In this document: positions 1 through 10,201 of the stretch, piece by piece
How the letters are laid out: the number at the start of each line of letters is the position of its first letter
Numbering within the stretch: the stretch's first letter is position 1
Source: a bacterium
Lineage (GTDB): Bacteria > CSSED10-310 > JAFGSJ01
NCBI GenBank assembly: GCA_016934675.1
Contig: JAFGSJ010000088.1
Span: 24,724-88,723 of the forward strand
Reading direction: 5' to 3'
Length of the DNA: 64,000 bases
The notes under the pieces: model-generated
What the model saw: the letters and a program-made list of their open reading frames with translations, nothing else
Told to the model about the DNA's origin: nothing
Database searches by the model: none
Made by a program: the position numbers and the translations under genes

Positions 1-2
1 CA

Positions 3-86
3 CCTATCGAAACTGACTCATACACTGAAAAGACAATGCCTGATCTGATCGAGCGAGTCCGTCAGGTAATCGAGGCAAAGTTATAA
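3..86 (+). CDS. C-terminal end of a probable 1-acyl-sn-glycerol-3-phosphate acyltransferase (PlsC-like), truncated by window start
   Basis: Frame 3 reads PIETDSYTEKTMPDLIERVRQVIEAKL* ending TAA at 84-86; resembles the C-terminal tail of PlsC proteins; convergent with plsY. Confidence 0.4.
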   Translation, partial: PIETDSYTEKTMPDLIERVRQVIEAKL

Positions 87-117
87 GCTGATAAGTTCGA
101 CTCATGCTGGCTCTATT

Positions 118-708
118 TTATGAAATTTTGCCGATGACTGGCTCTTCGCCCCGGTACAGTCTACCGATGTTCTCACGGTGACTCCAGAATATCAGTACCA
201 ACAATGCCATACTAATGGACCAGGCGGATTGTGTCGAAGCGAACACAACGAGGAGTAGGGCCAGGCATGAAACAGCCGACAATGACGCAAGTGAGACACG
301 GCGGGTCATTACGAGCATGATTACCCAGACAATAAAGGAAATGAAGGTGGCCAGTGGTGCCAATATCATAAAAACACCAAGACTGGTAGCGATACCTTTA
401 CCGCCTTTAAATTGTAAATAGACCGGATAGATGTGCCCGATTATGCAGGCAAGACCGGTAATCCAAGGTGTCAGGTTCGTCGGATTTGCTGCCAATCCTA
501 ATGAAACTGAAATCGCGCCTTTGGCTATGTCCAAGATCAGCGTCAGAAGACCCGGTCCGAGACCGAGATGACGGTACACATTGGTGGCCCCAATGTTACC
601 GCTTCCGGACTGACGGATATCCGACAGTCCCCAGATTCGAGCGATAAATACACCGGATGGAACTGAACCAAGTAAATAGCTGATCAGGATGGCAGTAAAA
701 GTGATCAT
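118..708 (-). CDS. plsY: Acyl-phosphate glycerol-3-phosphate acyltransferase PlsY
   Basis: LLGSVPSGVFIAR, SGNIGATNVYR and FKGGKGIATSLG motifs, multi-TM, about 196 aa. Confidence 0.95.
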   Translation of the reverse strand: MITFTAILISYLLGSVPSGVFIARIWGLSDIRQSGSGNIGATNVYRHLGLGPGLLTLILDIAKGAISVSLGLAANPTNLTPWITGLACIIGHIYPVYLQFKGGKGIATSLGVFMILAPLATFISFIVWVIMLVMTRRVSLASLSAVSCLALLLVVFASTQSAWSISMALLVLIFWSHRENIGRLYRGEEPVIGKIS

Positions 709-719
709 GATTTCCCCGT

Positions 720-1385
720 TCAGGATAAACCGGTAAAAAGACGAAACAATACCTGAATCAGCGGAAAAACCGTTTCCCCAAGAACACCTGATACGAGCAG
801 AACAATCAGTATAATCATACCATACGATTCGATCCGAATAAAGTATGATTCATAGCGGGCAGGCAGAAACCCCTGCAGGATTTTCGAGCCATCCAGTGGT
901 GGGACCGGGATCAGATTGAAAACAAACAGAACGATATTGATCTGGATGAAAATTATGAAGAAGAAAAAGAGAGCCTTAGCGAGAACAGTGGGCAGGGTGA
1001 TCATATCAAAAAGAAATAGAATCAATCGTAACACAAGTGAACCGACAAGTGCCAACCCCAGATTGGACAGTGGTCCTGCCGCCGAAACCTTGATCATAGA
1101 ACGACGCGGATCACGCAAGTAATAGGGATTCACCGGAACGGGTTTTGCCCCACCGAAAACGAAACCCGCGCTCAGATAAAATATTATCGGCATGATGATC
1201 GACAGAAAAGGATCGATATGGGCCAGCGGATTCAGAGTCAAGCGGTTTTGCATCCGAGCGGTCGGGTCTCCTTCACGCCAAGCAACCCAACCATGGGAAA
1301 CTTCATGCACCGTGGCCGCAAACATGACCACCAGGATTATGACGATTATCTCGACCAGAGACTGCAAACTGAAGTCAGCGCCCAT
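720..1385 (-). CDS. Site-2 protease family (M50) membrane metalloprotease
   Basis: HEVSHGW zinc motif, NPLAHIDPF, NLIPVPPLDGSKIL. Confidence 0.93.
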   Translation of the reverse strand: MGADFSLQSLVEIIVIILVVMFAATVHEVSHGWVAWREGDPTARMQNRLTLNPLAHIDPFLSIIMPIIFYLSAGFVFGGAKPVPVNPYYLRDPRRSMIKVSAAGPLSNLGLALVGSLVLRLILFLFDMITLPTVLAKALFFFFIIFIQINIVLFVFNLIPVPPLDGSKILQGFLPARYESYFIRIESYGMIILIVLLVSGVLGETVFPLIQVLFRLFTGLS

Positions 1386-1463
1386 TTTTAACCTTTCTCC
1401 GGAAATTACTCATTAGAATAGAACACGGACCAACGAAAATCACGGTCGATTGTGATGACATGG

Positions 1464-2324
1464 TTATCCCAGTTTTGGCTTGTTACCATGGACCCGGACT
1501 GGTATTGATGCAACAATGTTGCTTATCTCTCGCAGGTCTTGGATTTCATAGTCCGGTTTGTACTCGCTTATATTTATTGTGCCGGTCCGATTAAGCCAAA
1601 TCGACTTGATTCCGGCGTGTTGGGCCCCGGCTATATCGCTTTCCAGGCTATTTCCGATCATGATAAAAACGCTGTCATTTTCCGGAAAAAAGCTGAACGC
1701 TGACTGAAAGATCATCAGGTCCGGCTTTCCGAACCCGATATTACCTGAAATGATAATTGGATGAAAATACTCTGCCAGTTTTCCGCCACGGATTTTGGAC
1801 CATTGTAGATCAGGTGCGCCATTGGTAATCAAAGCTAATCGATATCTTTCAGCGAGGTCCTGCAAGACCTCGATTGTTTCAGGGAACAGCATATGCCTTT
1901 TCCGTCTTTCCTCGATATATTTTCTGGAAAGATGGTCCGCCAATTTCACATCATGAAGACCATATGCCTGCAAGGCATTGTTCCATACCATAAACCGATA
2001 AGATTCCTTGAGTTGTCGTAACCGCTCGATTTGTGGATCGTCACCATCGAATTCACCCCACAGTCCTTCCCAGGATGCTATCTGTATTCTGTGGCAGTAA
2101 GGATAGGTTGGGAGTGATCGCCATGCTTCACGTGCCTTGACTTTAATAGTATCCGCAAAGTCTTTCGGAGAAATGCCATAATGGGCAACTGCCTTTGATG
2201 TTTCGAGAAACGCAGCCATCTCGGATTCACATTCTTGAATTAGGGTATCGTCAAGATCGAAGAGAAGTACAAGCCCTGATTTCAGCTTAGATTTTTCCTT
2301 TTTCTTCTTCACAATTTTGCCCAA
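1464..2324 (-). CDS. HAD family hydrolase
   Basis: LLFDLDDTLI (motif I), ALITNGAPDLQ (motif II), FGKPD and IGNSLESDIAGAQHAG (motifs III/IV). Confidence 0.92.
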   Translation of the reverse strand: MGKIVKKKKEKSKLKSGLVLLFDLDDTLIQECESEMAAFLETSKAVAHYGISPKDFADTIKVKAREAWRSLPTYPYCHRIQIASWEGLWGEFDGDDPQIERLRQLKESYRFMVWNNALQAYGLHDVKLADHLSRKYIEERRKRHMLFPETIEVLQDLAERYRLALITNGAPDLQWSKIRGGKLAEYFHPIIISGNIGFGKPDLMIFQSAFSFFPENDSVFIMIGNSLESDIAGAQHAGIKSIWLNRTGTINISEYKPDYEIQDLREISNIVASIPVRVHGNKPKLG

Positions 2325-2640
2325 CGGACAGATGATGTTTCCACCAGATCATTCTGCCCGAGTGTAGCACAAAATTCAACCTAAAAACACAATGAGTTTT
2401 ATTGACGCTCCACGTTTCGATGCAGGCCTTTAGGATGCACATTCACTTTTTGATCCTGTCTTGTATTCCAGATCAGTCTCTATTCCAATGTCCATTCGAG
2501 GAATATCGAGTATCCCCCGATTATGGCCTTGACTTTATTACTACCCGACCATATTTTGTGCATATTGGTTTCGGGAGAACTGTTAATATGTCTCAACATT
2601 TTGCCATAGTGTTCCCAGTACGTTTGGTACTGTTATCATC

Positions 2641-5600
2641 ATGATTGGTCCTCAACATCTGGAAAAAATACTGGAATTGGCCGAGCAAAAAGGTTTGATC
2701 AGTAGTCAGGACCGAATCCGGATGATCAGGTCTGTTACCATGAACAGGACCAGTAAGAGTGAACGCTCTTCCACTTCAGTCTGGGACCTGGTGCTCGAGT
2801 CCGGTTTTCTCGATCAGGCGACTATGATTGCTCTGGCTGGGGAACTCGGCCTGGATATTGATCATGGTCGAGAATATCTGCGCGGAGCAACTGACGAGTG
2901 GAATACTGCTGAAACGAAGGCTGGTGGACACTCACAACCCATTCATGATCATGGCACGCTCTCTCTTGCCGAAGCTTTGTCTGGCATTGCCACAGGCGAG
3001 GAATTGCACCGGATCAAGCATTATGAAATACTGTCTTGCCTGGGACAGGGCGGTATGGGCCGGGTTTACAAGGCCTGGGACACTGAGCTGAAACGGATGG
3101 TAGCCATAAAAGTCATCCGGGGTGACAGTCCTGAGCTGAGCAAACGTTTTCTCCAGGAAGCATATTCCCAGGCCCGGATCGATCATCCGCATGTCTGTAA
3201 AATCTATGAACGGGGTTTAGAAGGGACCCAATCATATATAGCCATGCCCTTTATCGAGGGCAGTAATCTGTCGACATTACAAGCCGAGTTGAATCTTGAG
3301 CAGAAGGTTAAAATCATCAAGGAAGTAGCTGAAGGATTACAGGCGGCCCACCGTTTGGGATTGATTCATCGTGACATCAAGCCGGGTAACATCATGGTCG
3401 AACAGACGGATACCGGTTATTTCCCGTATCTCATGGATTTTGGTTTAGCCAAGGAGTTAGCCCAGGACGGCATGACCATGTCCGGAACGATTGTGGGCAC
3501 GCCCTGGTATATGTCACCGGAACAGGCCCGAGGCGACATACGATCATTGGATCGTCGGACCGATATATATAGTCTTGGGGCGACTTTTTATCATCTGATC
3601 GTGGGCAATCCTCCCTTTCCGGATAAGACCGGCCTCGAGGTGATCGCCAAGGTCCTGTCAGATGATCCGGTCCCGCCCCGGCAAATCATCCCACATTTAC
3701 CGATAGACATCGAGACGATCATCATGAAATGCATGGAGAAGGACCCGCTCGCTCGTTACGAATCTGCTCAGCAATTGGCATTGGATTTACACCATTATCT
3801 CGAAGGCGAGCCGATTTCAGCGCATCGTCCCAGCCTGGTCTATCGGATCCGGAAAAAAGTGATCAAACACAAACCTCTGGTCACTGCGGCTCTGATCGTA
3901 TTCTGTGCTTTAATTGTATTTGGTGGCTTTGCTTTGCGGACCAGCCTGCGTGCGCGCGAACAGGCCCATTATCTGATCCAGTTCAATCAGGAGGTCCGTT
4001 TCATCGATGAAGTGATGCGTTTTGCCAGTGCTGCCCCATTACACGATCTGACTCGAGAGAAGAACATGATACGGGAGAGGTTGGAATCGCTGAAACGAAG
4101 CCTGACGAGTTACCCTGATGCAGCCCTTGCTCCTGGCTACTATGCTTTGGGCAGAGGTTACATGGCCTTACATGAATATGAACAGGCAAACGATTATTTA
4201 CAGAAGGCCTGGAACAGCGGCTTTCAAGGCGATGAAGTCGCATATGCACTGGGATTCTCGCTTGGGAAACTCTATCAAGCCGCATTGACCAGAATACATC
4301 GTATCGATCAGGAGGATAAACGACAGTCAGAAGAATTGCGTGCCCGGGAACAGTATCGCACACCCGCTTTACAGTATCTGATGAACAGCCGGACCTATCA
4401 GGTCGAATCGCCGGATTATGCTGAAGCTTTAATCGCCCGTTACGAAGGTCGGGTGGAGGATGCCTTATTGAAAGCCAAACAGGCCCTTGCTCAAAAACCC
4501 TGGTTGATCGAGGCCCAAAAACTGATCGCTGATATGTATCTCGAGCAATATCTTCAAGCTATTTTCAATAATGACCGGGACCAGTTGCGCACCCTCTTTC
4601 AGAAATCACAGGAGGCATACCTGGCAGCTCTTGCCGCTGGTCCCAGTGATACGGAGACCTATCTTGGGTTGGCCGATCTCTACCGGGAGCAGATTGATAT
4701 TTCCATGCTCGGGGTTTTGGATTACAGCGAGGAGGCATTTCAGAAGGGCCTTGAAGCCTGCTCTCATGCCCTGATTACCGACCCGGAGAACCAGTTGGCT
4801 CTTGTGAAAAAGGCCTATCTCTTTCTTAAATGGGGCCGTATCGTTTATGAAGTCCAGGGGCAAGACCCTTTACCGATCTATTCTCAGGCCATCGAAACCG
4901 CTCAAGAAGCAGTCCGTTTGCAATCCGACGATCCCTTCGCCAATTATGTTCTGGGAGCAAGTTATTGGGGGAAATCGATCTATGAACTTGACCGGGGTTT
5001 GGACCCGCGTCCGAGCATCGATCAGGCCATACTCGTTCTAGAAAAAACAGTGACGCTGGACCAGAATGATATGACTATTCGCCAACTGCTCGGAACATCC
5101 TACTTTTTTAAGGCCCAATATGAGTATAAAATCGCCCTCGATCCCTTTCCTTCGTTTGATCGGGCCATCAATTGGCTGACCGAGGCGATTGAACATGATC
5201 CGGAGCGGCCACATTGCTATATCGATCTGTCTTTTATTTATAATAAAAAAGGAACAATCGAGTTCCAACTCGGTCTTGATCCCAGCGCATCGCTCGAGAC
5301 AGCCCTCGAGATGAGCCAAAAAGCTCATTCGATCAATCCCCATCTGATGCCCGTTTCCATGAGTTATATTTTAGCAGCTTCGATGAAAGCGAAATATGTG
5401 ATCAGCGTTGGAGACGATGCAAGCCCGATACTCGAAAGTATAAAAGAACGCTGTGCTTCGACTTTAGAACAAACCGACTATTATTATGTCGCGTGTTATT
5501 CATGTGGTTATGCTTATCTGCTTGAAGGAATCTGGTTGGCCCGTCAGAATCAGGACCCATGTTTATCCTTTCAAGAAGCCAGAACACTGCTGGAACAATC

Positions 5601-6060
5601 AGTCACACCTGCACCTCAAGATAAAGCTCCTTTTTACCATCTGGGCTGTCTTGAATATGCGGAAGGGTCTTGGCTGATCAGTCAAGGCCAGTCCGCCACC
5701 TCCCATTTTCAAAATGCACTCGAGAGATTTCAGCATGCATTATCTCTTGACCCGACCCATATCGAATCCTATATCGCGCTCGCCCAGACTTATCGTCTCT
5801 CGGCGGAATGGCTCCTGTCCAAGCATCACAGCCCAGAGAACCACCTCGAGAACGGACTTTCTGTCCTAAAAACCCTGTTCGAATTTAACCAGACCATACC
5901 CGAAGCACAAGCCGAGTGGGCCATTCTCAATCTGCTCAAAGGCCCATTGACCCAAACAACTTCGCCTGAAACGGTCTCCGAAGCTGATGCATTGTTCAGA
6001 TTATGGGACGCTGCTTCCCGTAATCCCTGGCTTCAGGCTGAATACAAGCAGTATTTGTAA
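2641..6060 (+). CDS. Serine/threonine protein kinase with C-terminal TPR repeats (TM in the middle)
   Basis: GQGGMGRVYKAWD, VAIKVI, HRDIKPGN, DFGLAKE, SPEQARG; TM VTAALIVFCALIVFGGFAL; long TPR-like region. Confidence 0.95.
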   Translation: MIGPQHLEKILELAEQKGLISSQDRIRMIRSVTMNRTSKSERSSTSVWDLVLESGFLDQATMIALAGELGLDIDHGREYLRGATDEWNTAETKAGGHSQPIHDHGTLSLAEALSGIATGEELHRIKHYEILSCLGQGGMGRVYKAWDTELKRMVAIKVIRGDSPELSKRFLQEAYSQARIDHPHVCKIYERGLEGTQSYIAMPFIEGSNLSTLQAELNLEQKVKIIKEVAEGLQAAHRLGLIHRDIKPGNIMVEQTDTGYFPYLMDFGLAKELAQDGMTMSGTIVGTPWYMSPEQARGDIRSLDRRTDIYSLGATFYHLIVGNPPFPDKTGLEVIAKVLSDDPVPPRQIIPHLPIDIETIIMKCMEKDPLARYESAQQLALDLHHYLEGEPISAHRPSLVYRIRKKVIKHKPLVTAALIVFCALIVFGGFALRTSLRAREQAHYLIQFNQEVRFIDEVMRFASAAPLHDLTREKNMIRERLESLKRSLTSYPDAALAPGYYALGRGYMALHEYEQANDYLQKAWNSGFQGDEVAYALGFSLGKLYQAALTRIHRIDQEDKRQSEELRAREQYRTPALQYLMNSRTYQVESPDYAEALIARYEGRVEDALLKAKQALAQKPWLIEAQKLIADMYLEQYLQAIFNNDRDQLRTLFQKSQEAYLAALAAGPSDTETYLGLADLYREQIDISMLGVLDYSEEAFQKGLEACSHALITDPENQLALVKKAYLFLKWGRIVYEVQGQDPLPIYSQAIETAQEAVRLQSDDPFANYVLGASYWGKSIYELDRGLDPRPSIDQAILVLEKTVTLDQNDMTIRQLLGTSYFFKAQYEYKIALDPFPSFDRAINWLTEAIEHDPERPHCYIDLSFIYNKKGTIEFQLGLDPSASLETALEMSQKAHSINPHLMPVSMSYILAASMKAKYVISVGDDASPILESIKERCASTLEQTDYYYVACYSCGYAYLLEGIWLARQNQDPCLSFQEARTLLEQSVTPAPQDKAPFYHLGCLEYAEGSWLISQGQSATSHFQNALERFQHALSLDPTHIESYIALAQTYRLSAEWLLSKHHSPENHLENGLSVLKTLFEFNQTIPEAQAEWAILNLLKGPLTQTTSPETVSEADALFRLWDAASRNPWLQAEYKQYL

Positions 6061-6256
6061 ATCATGATGATAAGTGGTTTCAGACATTGCATACATTATA
6101 TCGAGGCATTATTACCACAGCCTGTTCTAAGACCACATCTCTTTTCAGTCTTGACTATTCTTACAAAGAGACCTAAACCAGTCAATTAATCTGCACATAA
6201 CCACGCAAAAAGACTCGGCAAATTATATTCCATGAGATCATACATAGGAGGATCTG

Positions 6257-6559
6257 ATGAATGCACGTGAAATTGAAAAAATGACTGTGGTCAAGCTCAG
6301 GGAAGAATGCTTAAAAATTCCCAATATCGTCGGTGTTCACGGCATGAACAAGGAACAACTGATTAATGCTTTGAAAGAATTCAACAATATTCCTATCGAA
6401 GTTCGTAAAAAACCAAAAGCTTCAGTGAAGGGTTTGAAAACAAAGATCACCACCATGCGCGAACAGCTTGCCACTGCCCGCACGGAAAAGAACAAACAAC
6501 GAGCCGCATACCTGAAAAAAAGAATCAGCAGTTTAAAGAAAAAGACCCGACTCGATTAA
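6257..6559 (+). CDS. Small basic protein with Rho N-terminal-like helix-extended-loop-helix domain
   Basis: EKMTVVKLREECLKIPNIVGVHGMNKEQLINAL pattern plus Lys/Arg-rich helical tail; RBS AGGAGG just upstream. Confidence 0.7.
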   Translation: MNAREIEKMTVVKLREECLKIPNIVGVHGMNKEQLINALKEFNNIPIEVRKKPKASVKGLKTKITTMREQLATARTEKNKQRAAYLKKRISSLKKKTRLD

Positions 6560-6647
6560 TACACATATCATTTTCAAGAACAGGCTGAGTCAGGTTAGGG
6601 GCGAGGCTCCGTTCGATTCAGTCAGGACTATCGTCTATCTGATTGCT

Positions 6648-7340
6648 TTATTCGATGAAATCAGAGAAACGGTCGCGTAAATCGATGTACTTCAGCAGGT
6701 CCTGGAACCGTTTTTTCTGGGTAATGACGATCTTACCATCCTTAAAATTAATAAAACCGCCTTTGACCAGCCTGTCCATTATCTTGTTTACGGAGGACAG
6801 GCTGATACCCACCATCCCGGCAAATTCGATCGGAGAATAGTTGTAATCAATCCGCAGCCAATCTCGCGTTTCGATACCATGGTCCTGGATCAATTGCTTG
6901 ATGTAATAAACCACCCGTTGCATCTCGTCCCGAATCAAGAGAATCTCGATCTGATCATCGGACTGCTGTAAACGATTGGCCATCTTTTTGATCATGCGCA
7001 GAGCTATCTCGACGTTATTTCTGATCATGGTCTCGAAGGTTTTGCGGTCGATGACCAGGAGATGCCCCTCTTCGATGACTTCAACGGTGGCTGAACGTGG
7101 CTTATTATTCAGGATCGACATTTCACCGAAGAATTCACCTTTATCGAGTATGGCCAGTGTTTTTTGCACATCACCGATCCGTTTGGATATTTTCACTTTC
7201 CCGGAATGAATGATAAACATTTCTTCACCGCGGTCGCCTTCGGAAAAAATGACCTGGCCCCGCTCGAATTTACGGGCAAAACGGTTGAAAAGTTGGTTTT
7301 CGCGTTCCTGCTCATTCAAAACGGTTTTATCTTCACTCAT
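6648..7340 (-). CDS. Crp/Fnr family transcriptional regulator (cyclic-nucleotide-binding domain plus HTH)
   Basis: IFSEGDRGEEMFIIHSGKVKI, GEFFGEMSILNNKPRSATV, C-terminal HTH EFAGMVGISLSSVNKIMDRLVKGGFI; ORF open to 7415 but internal Met at 7340 preferred. Confidence 0.93.
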   Translation of the reverse strand: MSEDKTVLNEQERENQLFNRFARKFERGQVIFSEGDRGEEMFIIHSGKVKISKRIGDVQKTLAILDKGEFFGEMSILNNKPRSATVEVIEEGHLLVIDRKTFETMIRNNVEIALRMIKKMANRLQQSDDQIEILLIRDEMQRVVYYIKQLIQDHGIETRDWLRIDYNYSPIEFAGMVGISLSSVNKIMDRLVKGGFINFKDGKIVITQKKRFQDLLKYIDLRDRFSDFIE

Positions 7341-7543
7341 CTGATTTTTAGCCTTTCTGCCTGATTGAATACAGATTATGGTTATAATGTAAGCACATCG
7401 GCTATGATCTGTCAAGAAAAGATTTGCCCGGATAGTCGATCATGATCTTGAAATCAGCAGGAATGAAACGTGAAGATTTCAACCAAGAGTATCAATTCGG
7501 GATGATCCAATCGCAGACCCGCTTGCAATCAGGGTTGGCCCCA

Positions 7544-8755
7544 TCATTCGAAGTATTTATCTTTCAAATCCACCGTATAGGCCAATTTGGCAATGGGGCC
7601 TGAAGAGAGGACTAGCGATTGTGTGAAGATGTATTGTTTGCCCGGTGTGGGTATGGTCATGGAAAAGTTGTCCTTTAATTGAGGTAGTTTATGAGCCAGG
7701 GCCAGGCTGCCTCCATCGAGCTCATAATTATACGTTGAGGGGAGAAAGGCCTCGAGATAGTACTCGTTGATGGGCCAGTCAATCATGGGTAATCTGAATT
7801 CAAGATGACCCGCCAGATAGAGATTGCCGATATCCTGTTGAAGGACAAATTCGAGGGTGGCACCTTTATCACCTGCACGGGACGGCTTGACGGGAATAGT
7901 AACCATCCCTTCCTGCACAGTAAAAGGGATAGCATTCCGATTCAAGAAAATCTTGAGTAAACTCTGATCTTGGGGGAGAGTGACCGTGATTGTTTGCAGA
8001 CCTTCAAAGTGGAGTGCATGCAGTATCCTGGTCAAACAAATACCCTCGCGGGTTGTAACCAGTGAGGCCATTGTCTGACTGATATAGGGCTCTATGGTCG
8101 GGCGAGGCTCGTTTTCCAGTTTGGTCTCGGGAATACTATCCAATGAACGCCAGGTAACCAGAAAAGTATTCCCTTCCGGGAACAGAATATACTGGTCCCG
8201 CTCTTTATGGGCGGGAGTGTTGAGCAAGGTAAAGAGATGCTCATCGATCTCAAGATGAAGATTCTTCAGCGTAGCTTGTTCGCAGGTGATCCGGGCTTGT
8301 CTCTGTCGACCTTGCTGGTGGGCTCTGACCAGAAATTTGAGCGTGAATTCATATGTTCCCGATGTACGAGTCAGAAAGGAGAGGTGCCCCTCATTGATGT
8401 GCAAAGCAGCATCAGTCAGGATGGGCAGATCATAAAAGCAGATCGAATCGTCAACCCTGATCAGGGCGATTTGGGCCCAGTTATTGCCATCCAGAACGAC
8501 GATTTTAAAGGAGGCTTGGACATCGAGTCGATCTTCGAGGATGCGGCTGTTCAGGTCGATCCGGTCGACCAGGGCTGGGACCGGTGGGGCTAGTTCCTGA
8601 GTCTGGTTGAGTTGATCGACCTGTCGATAGAGTTCGAGCACTTTTTCAAGGGGGAGCTGAGCTGTGGCTTCTTTTGTCTTCGATAGCTCCTGGGTTACAC
8701 TTGAACGAGGCAGGGCCAGGGCTGTCAGGAGCATGATCATCACCAGGTTTTTCAT
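7544..8755 (-). CDS. Hypothetical secreted beta-rich protein, operon partner of the upstream membrane protein
   Basis: Signal-peptide-like N-terminus MKNLVMIMLLTALALPRSSV; 4-nt ATGA overlap with upstream ORF. Confidence 0.7.
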   Translation of the reverse strand: MKNLVMIMLLTALALPRSSVTQELSKTKEATAQLPLEKVLELYRQVDQLNQTQELAPPVPALVDRIDLNSRILEDRLDVQASFKIVVLDGNNWAQIALIRVDDSICFYDLPILTDAALHINEGHLSFLTRTSGTYEFTLKFLVRAHQQGRQRQARITCEQATLKNLHLEIDEHLFTLLNTPAHKERDQYILFPEGNTFLVTWRSLDSIPETKLENEPRPTIEPYISQTMASLVTTREGICLTRILHALHFEGLQTITVTLPQDQSLLKIFLNRNAIPFTVQEGMVTIPVKPSRAGDKGATLEFVLQQDIGNLYLAGHLEFRLPMIDWPINEYYLEAFLPSTYNYELDGGSLALAHKLPQLKDNFSMTIPTPGKQYIFTQSLVLSSGPIAKLAYTVDLKDKYFE

Positions 8756-10044
8756 GCTTGACCTCCTTCAGTTCTGGGTGTAGGTAACAGGGTTTGATCG
8801 AGTCCTTCTCGAAATGATGCTTTAGTTGTCAGGAACATCAATCCCATGAGTCCGGCCAGGATTTCCAGACAATAGATCAAACCAGTATAGCCCTGGAGAA
8901 TGACAGCTAGGGTGGGTATGAACAGGAAAGCCAATAACAGACCGATGACATAGGGCATACTGTCAGTCGAGATGATGCGATACAGATAAAAGACAAGCAG
9001 GATACTGATGATGGATAACGAAAGCAGATAAGCCAGGTAGAAGTGCATGAAAGCTGCCAGATAGGCCGGTAATACGTAAAAGAAACCGTATCCGCAGGCG
9101 ATGAGACAACTTTCATAAATCCTGGGTTTTTTATCTGCCCGTAACCAGAGTATGATCAGTCCGGATAGGAATAGTAGAAAGGGGATATAGGTTCTCCGGA
9201 CCATAATGGTGATGATCGTATCAAATGACTTTTCAGAAGGGAGAATAACGCCCAGGGGGACACCGGATTCAAGCGAATCGTAAGCCCAGGCCAGTTTGAT
9301 CCGTTCGTTCTCGATTATGGGGGCTGGTGCCGAGAGAACACCGGCTGGGTAATCGAAATTATCACCTCCGGTTATCGTAACGAGCAAGCGAAAATTATAG
9401 ACGGGCAGATCGGGATTCAGACGATAGATGAATGAGTCGAGCCCCCGACCGGTATAGGTAATAGTAAAGCGGGTTTCCTGCCCCTGTTCGAGACGGCCCG
9501 TCCAGAGGAGCTTATCTCCCTCATCAACCAGATCGATCCGCGTGGGTTCACCATTTATCGAAAAGTTCAGATCAGATAGAAGGACTTTATTCTTTTCGAG
9601 AGCGATCGGGAAAATAAAGGCTAAATCCTGATCAAAACCATTCTCATTCCGGATGAGATATGAGCCTGAAAAGGAAAACTCGAAACCTGAAAAAAAGACT
9701 AAACCACGTTTTCGATAATTCATGGCCGCAGTGATAATGACTTCTTGATCTGCTGGGACGAGTGGACTCAATTCAGTGAATACAGTCCCACTGGGAACAG
9801 CGAGGACAGTGGGGGCAGCCTGGGAGATCGGTGCCCCCCAGCGGCGGGCGACCTCGTCGTGCAATTCACAGTTGGCAAAAGTCGAACGATTATTGATCTG
9901 GGCCGAAATCACCAGACTCATAGCCAAGACAATAAGCAACCCTGCCCAAACATGAAAAATACCGCCCATTTTGAACATGCGACCAACAATATCGAACCCA
10001 TACGTCTGTTTTAGTCTTGCATTATTCTGCGTCTGTTTCAGCAT
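8752..10044 (-). CDS. Inner-membrane protein, distantly CreD-like topology
   Basis: N-terminal TM, periplasmic beta-rich region, C-terminal multi-TM; start at 10044 has RBS GGAGG; ORF open to 10098. Confidence 0.7.
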   Translation of the reverse strand: MLKQTQNNARLKQTYGFDIVGRMFKMGGIFHVWAGLLIVLAMSLVISAQINNRSTFANCELHDEVARRWGAPISQAAPTVLAVPSGTVFTELSPLVPADQEVIITAAMNYRKRGLVFFSGFEFSFSGSYLIRNENGFDQDLAFIFPIALEKNKVLLSDLNFSINGEPTRIDLVDEGDKLLWTGRLEQGQETRFTITYTGRGLDSFIYRLNPDLPVYNFRLLVTITGGDNFDYPAGVLSAPAPIIENERIKLAWAYDSLESGVPLGVILPSEKSFDTIITIMVRRTYIPFLLFLSGLIILWLRADKKPRIYESCLIACGYGFFYVLPAYLAAFMHFYLAYLLSLSIISILLVFYLYRIISTDSMPYVIGLLLAFLFIPTLAVILQGYTGLIYCLEILAGLMGLMFLTTKASFREGLDQTLLPTPRTEGGQA

Positions 10045-10201
10045 AACCGCCTCCTGTTCTGGTCTGATTGACTTGAGTAATAGCAAGGAGCATGCCATTA
10101 CACAGAATGATTGACCATTATGCTTTCAGACGTTTTGTACTCTTTTGTGTGGGCGATTTTGTGTCAAATAACCAACAGCTTGTTTGCTATCGGACGCACA
10201 C

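Noticed and set aside
2402-2644. 80-aa ORF whose stop overlaps the kinase ATG (ATGA), as if translationally coupled
   Set aside because: Needs a TTG start with no RBS; composition not protein-like; overlap likely coincidental, though ribosome profiling could settle it
8207-8593. 128-aa plus-strand ORF
   Set aside because: Antisense within the secreted-protein gene at 7544-8755
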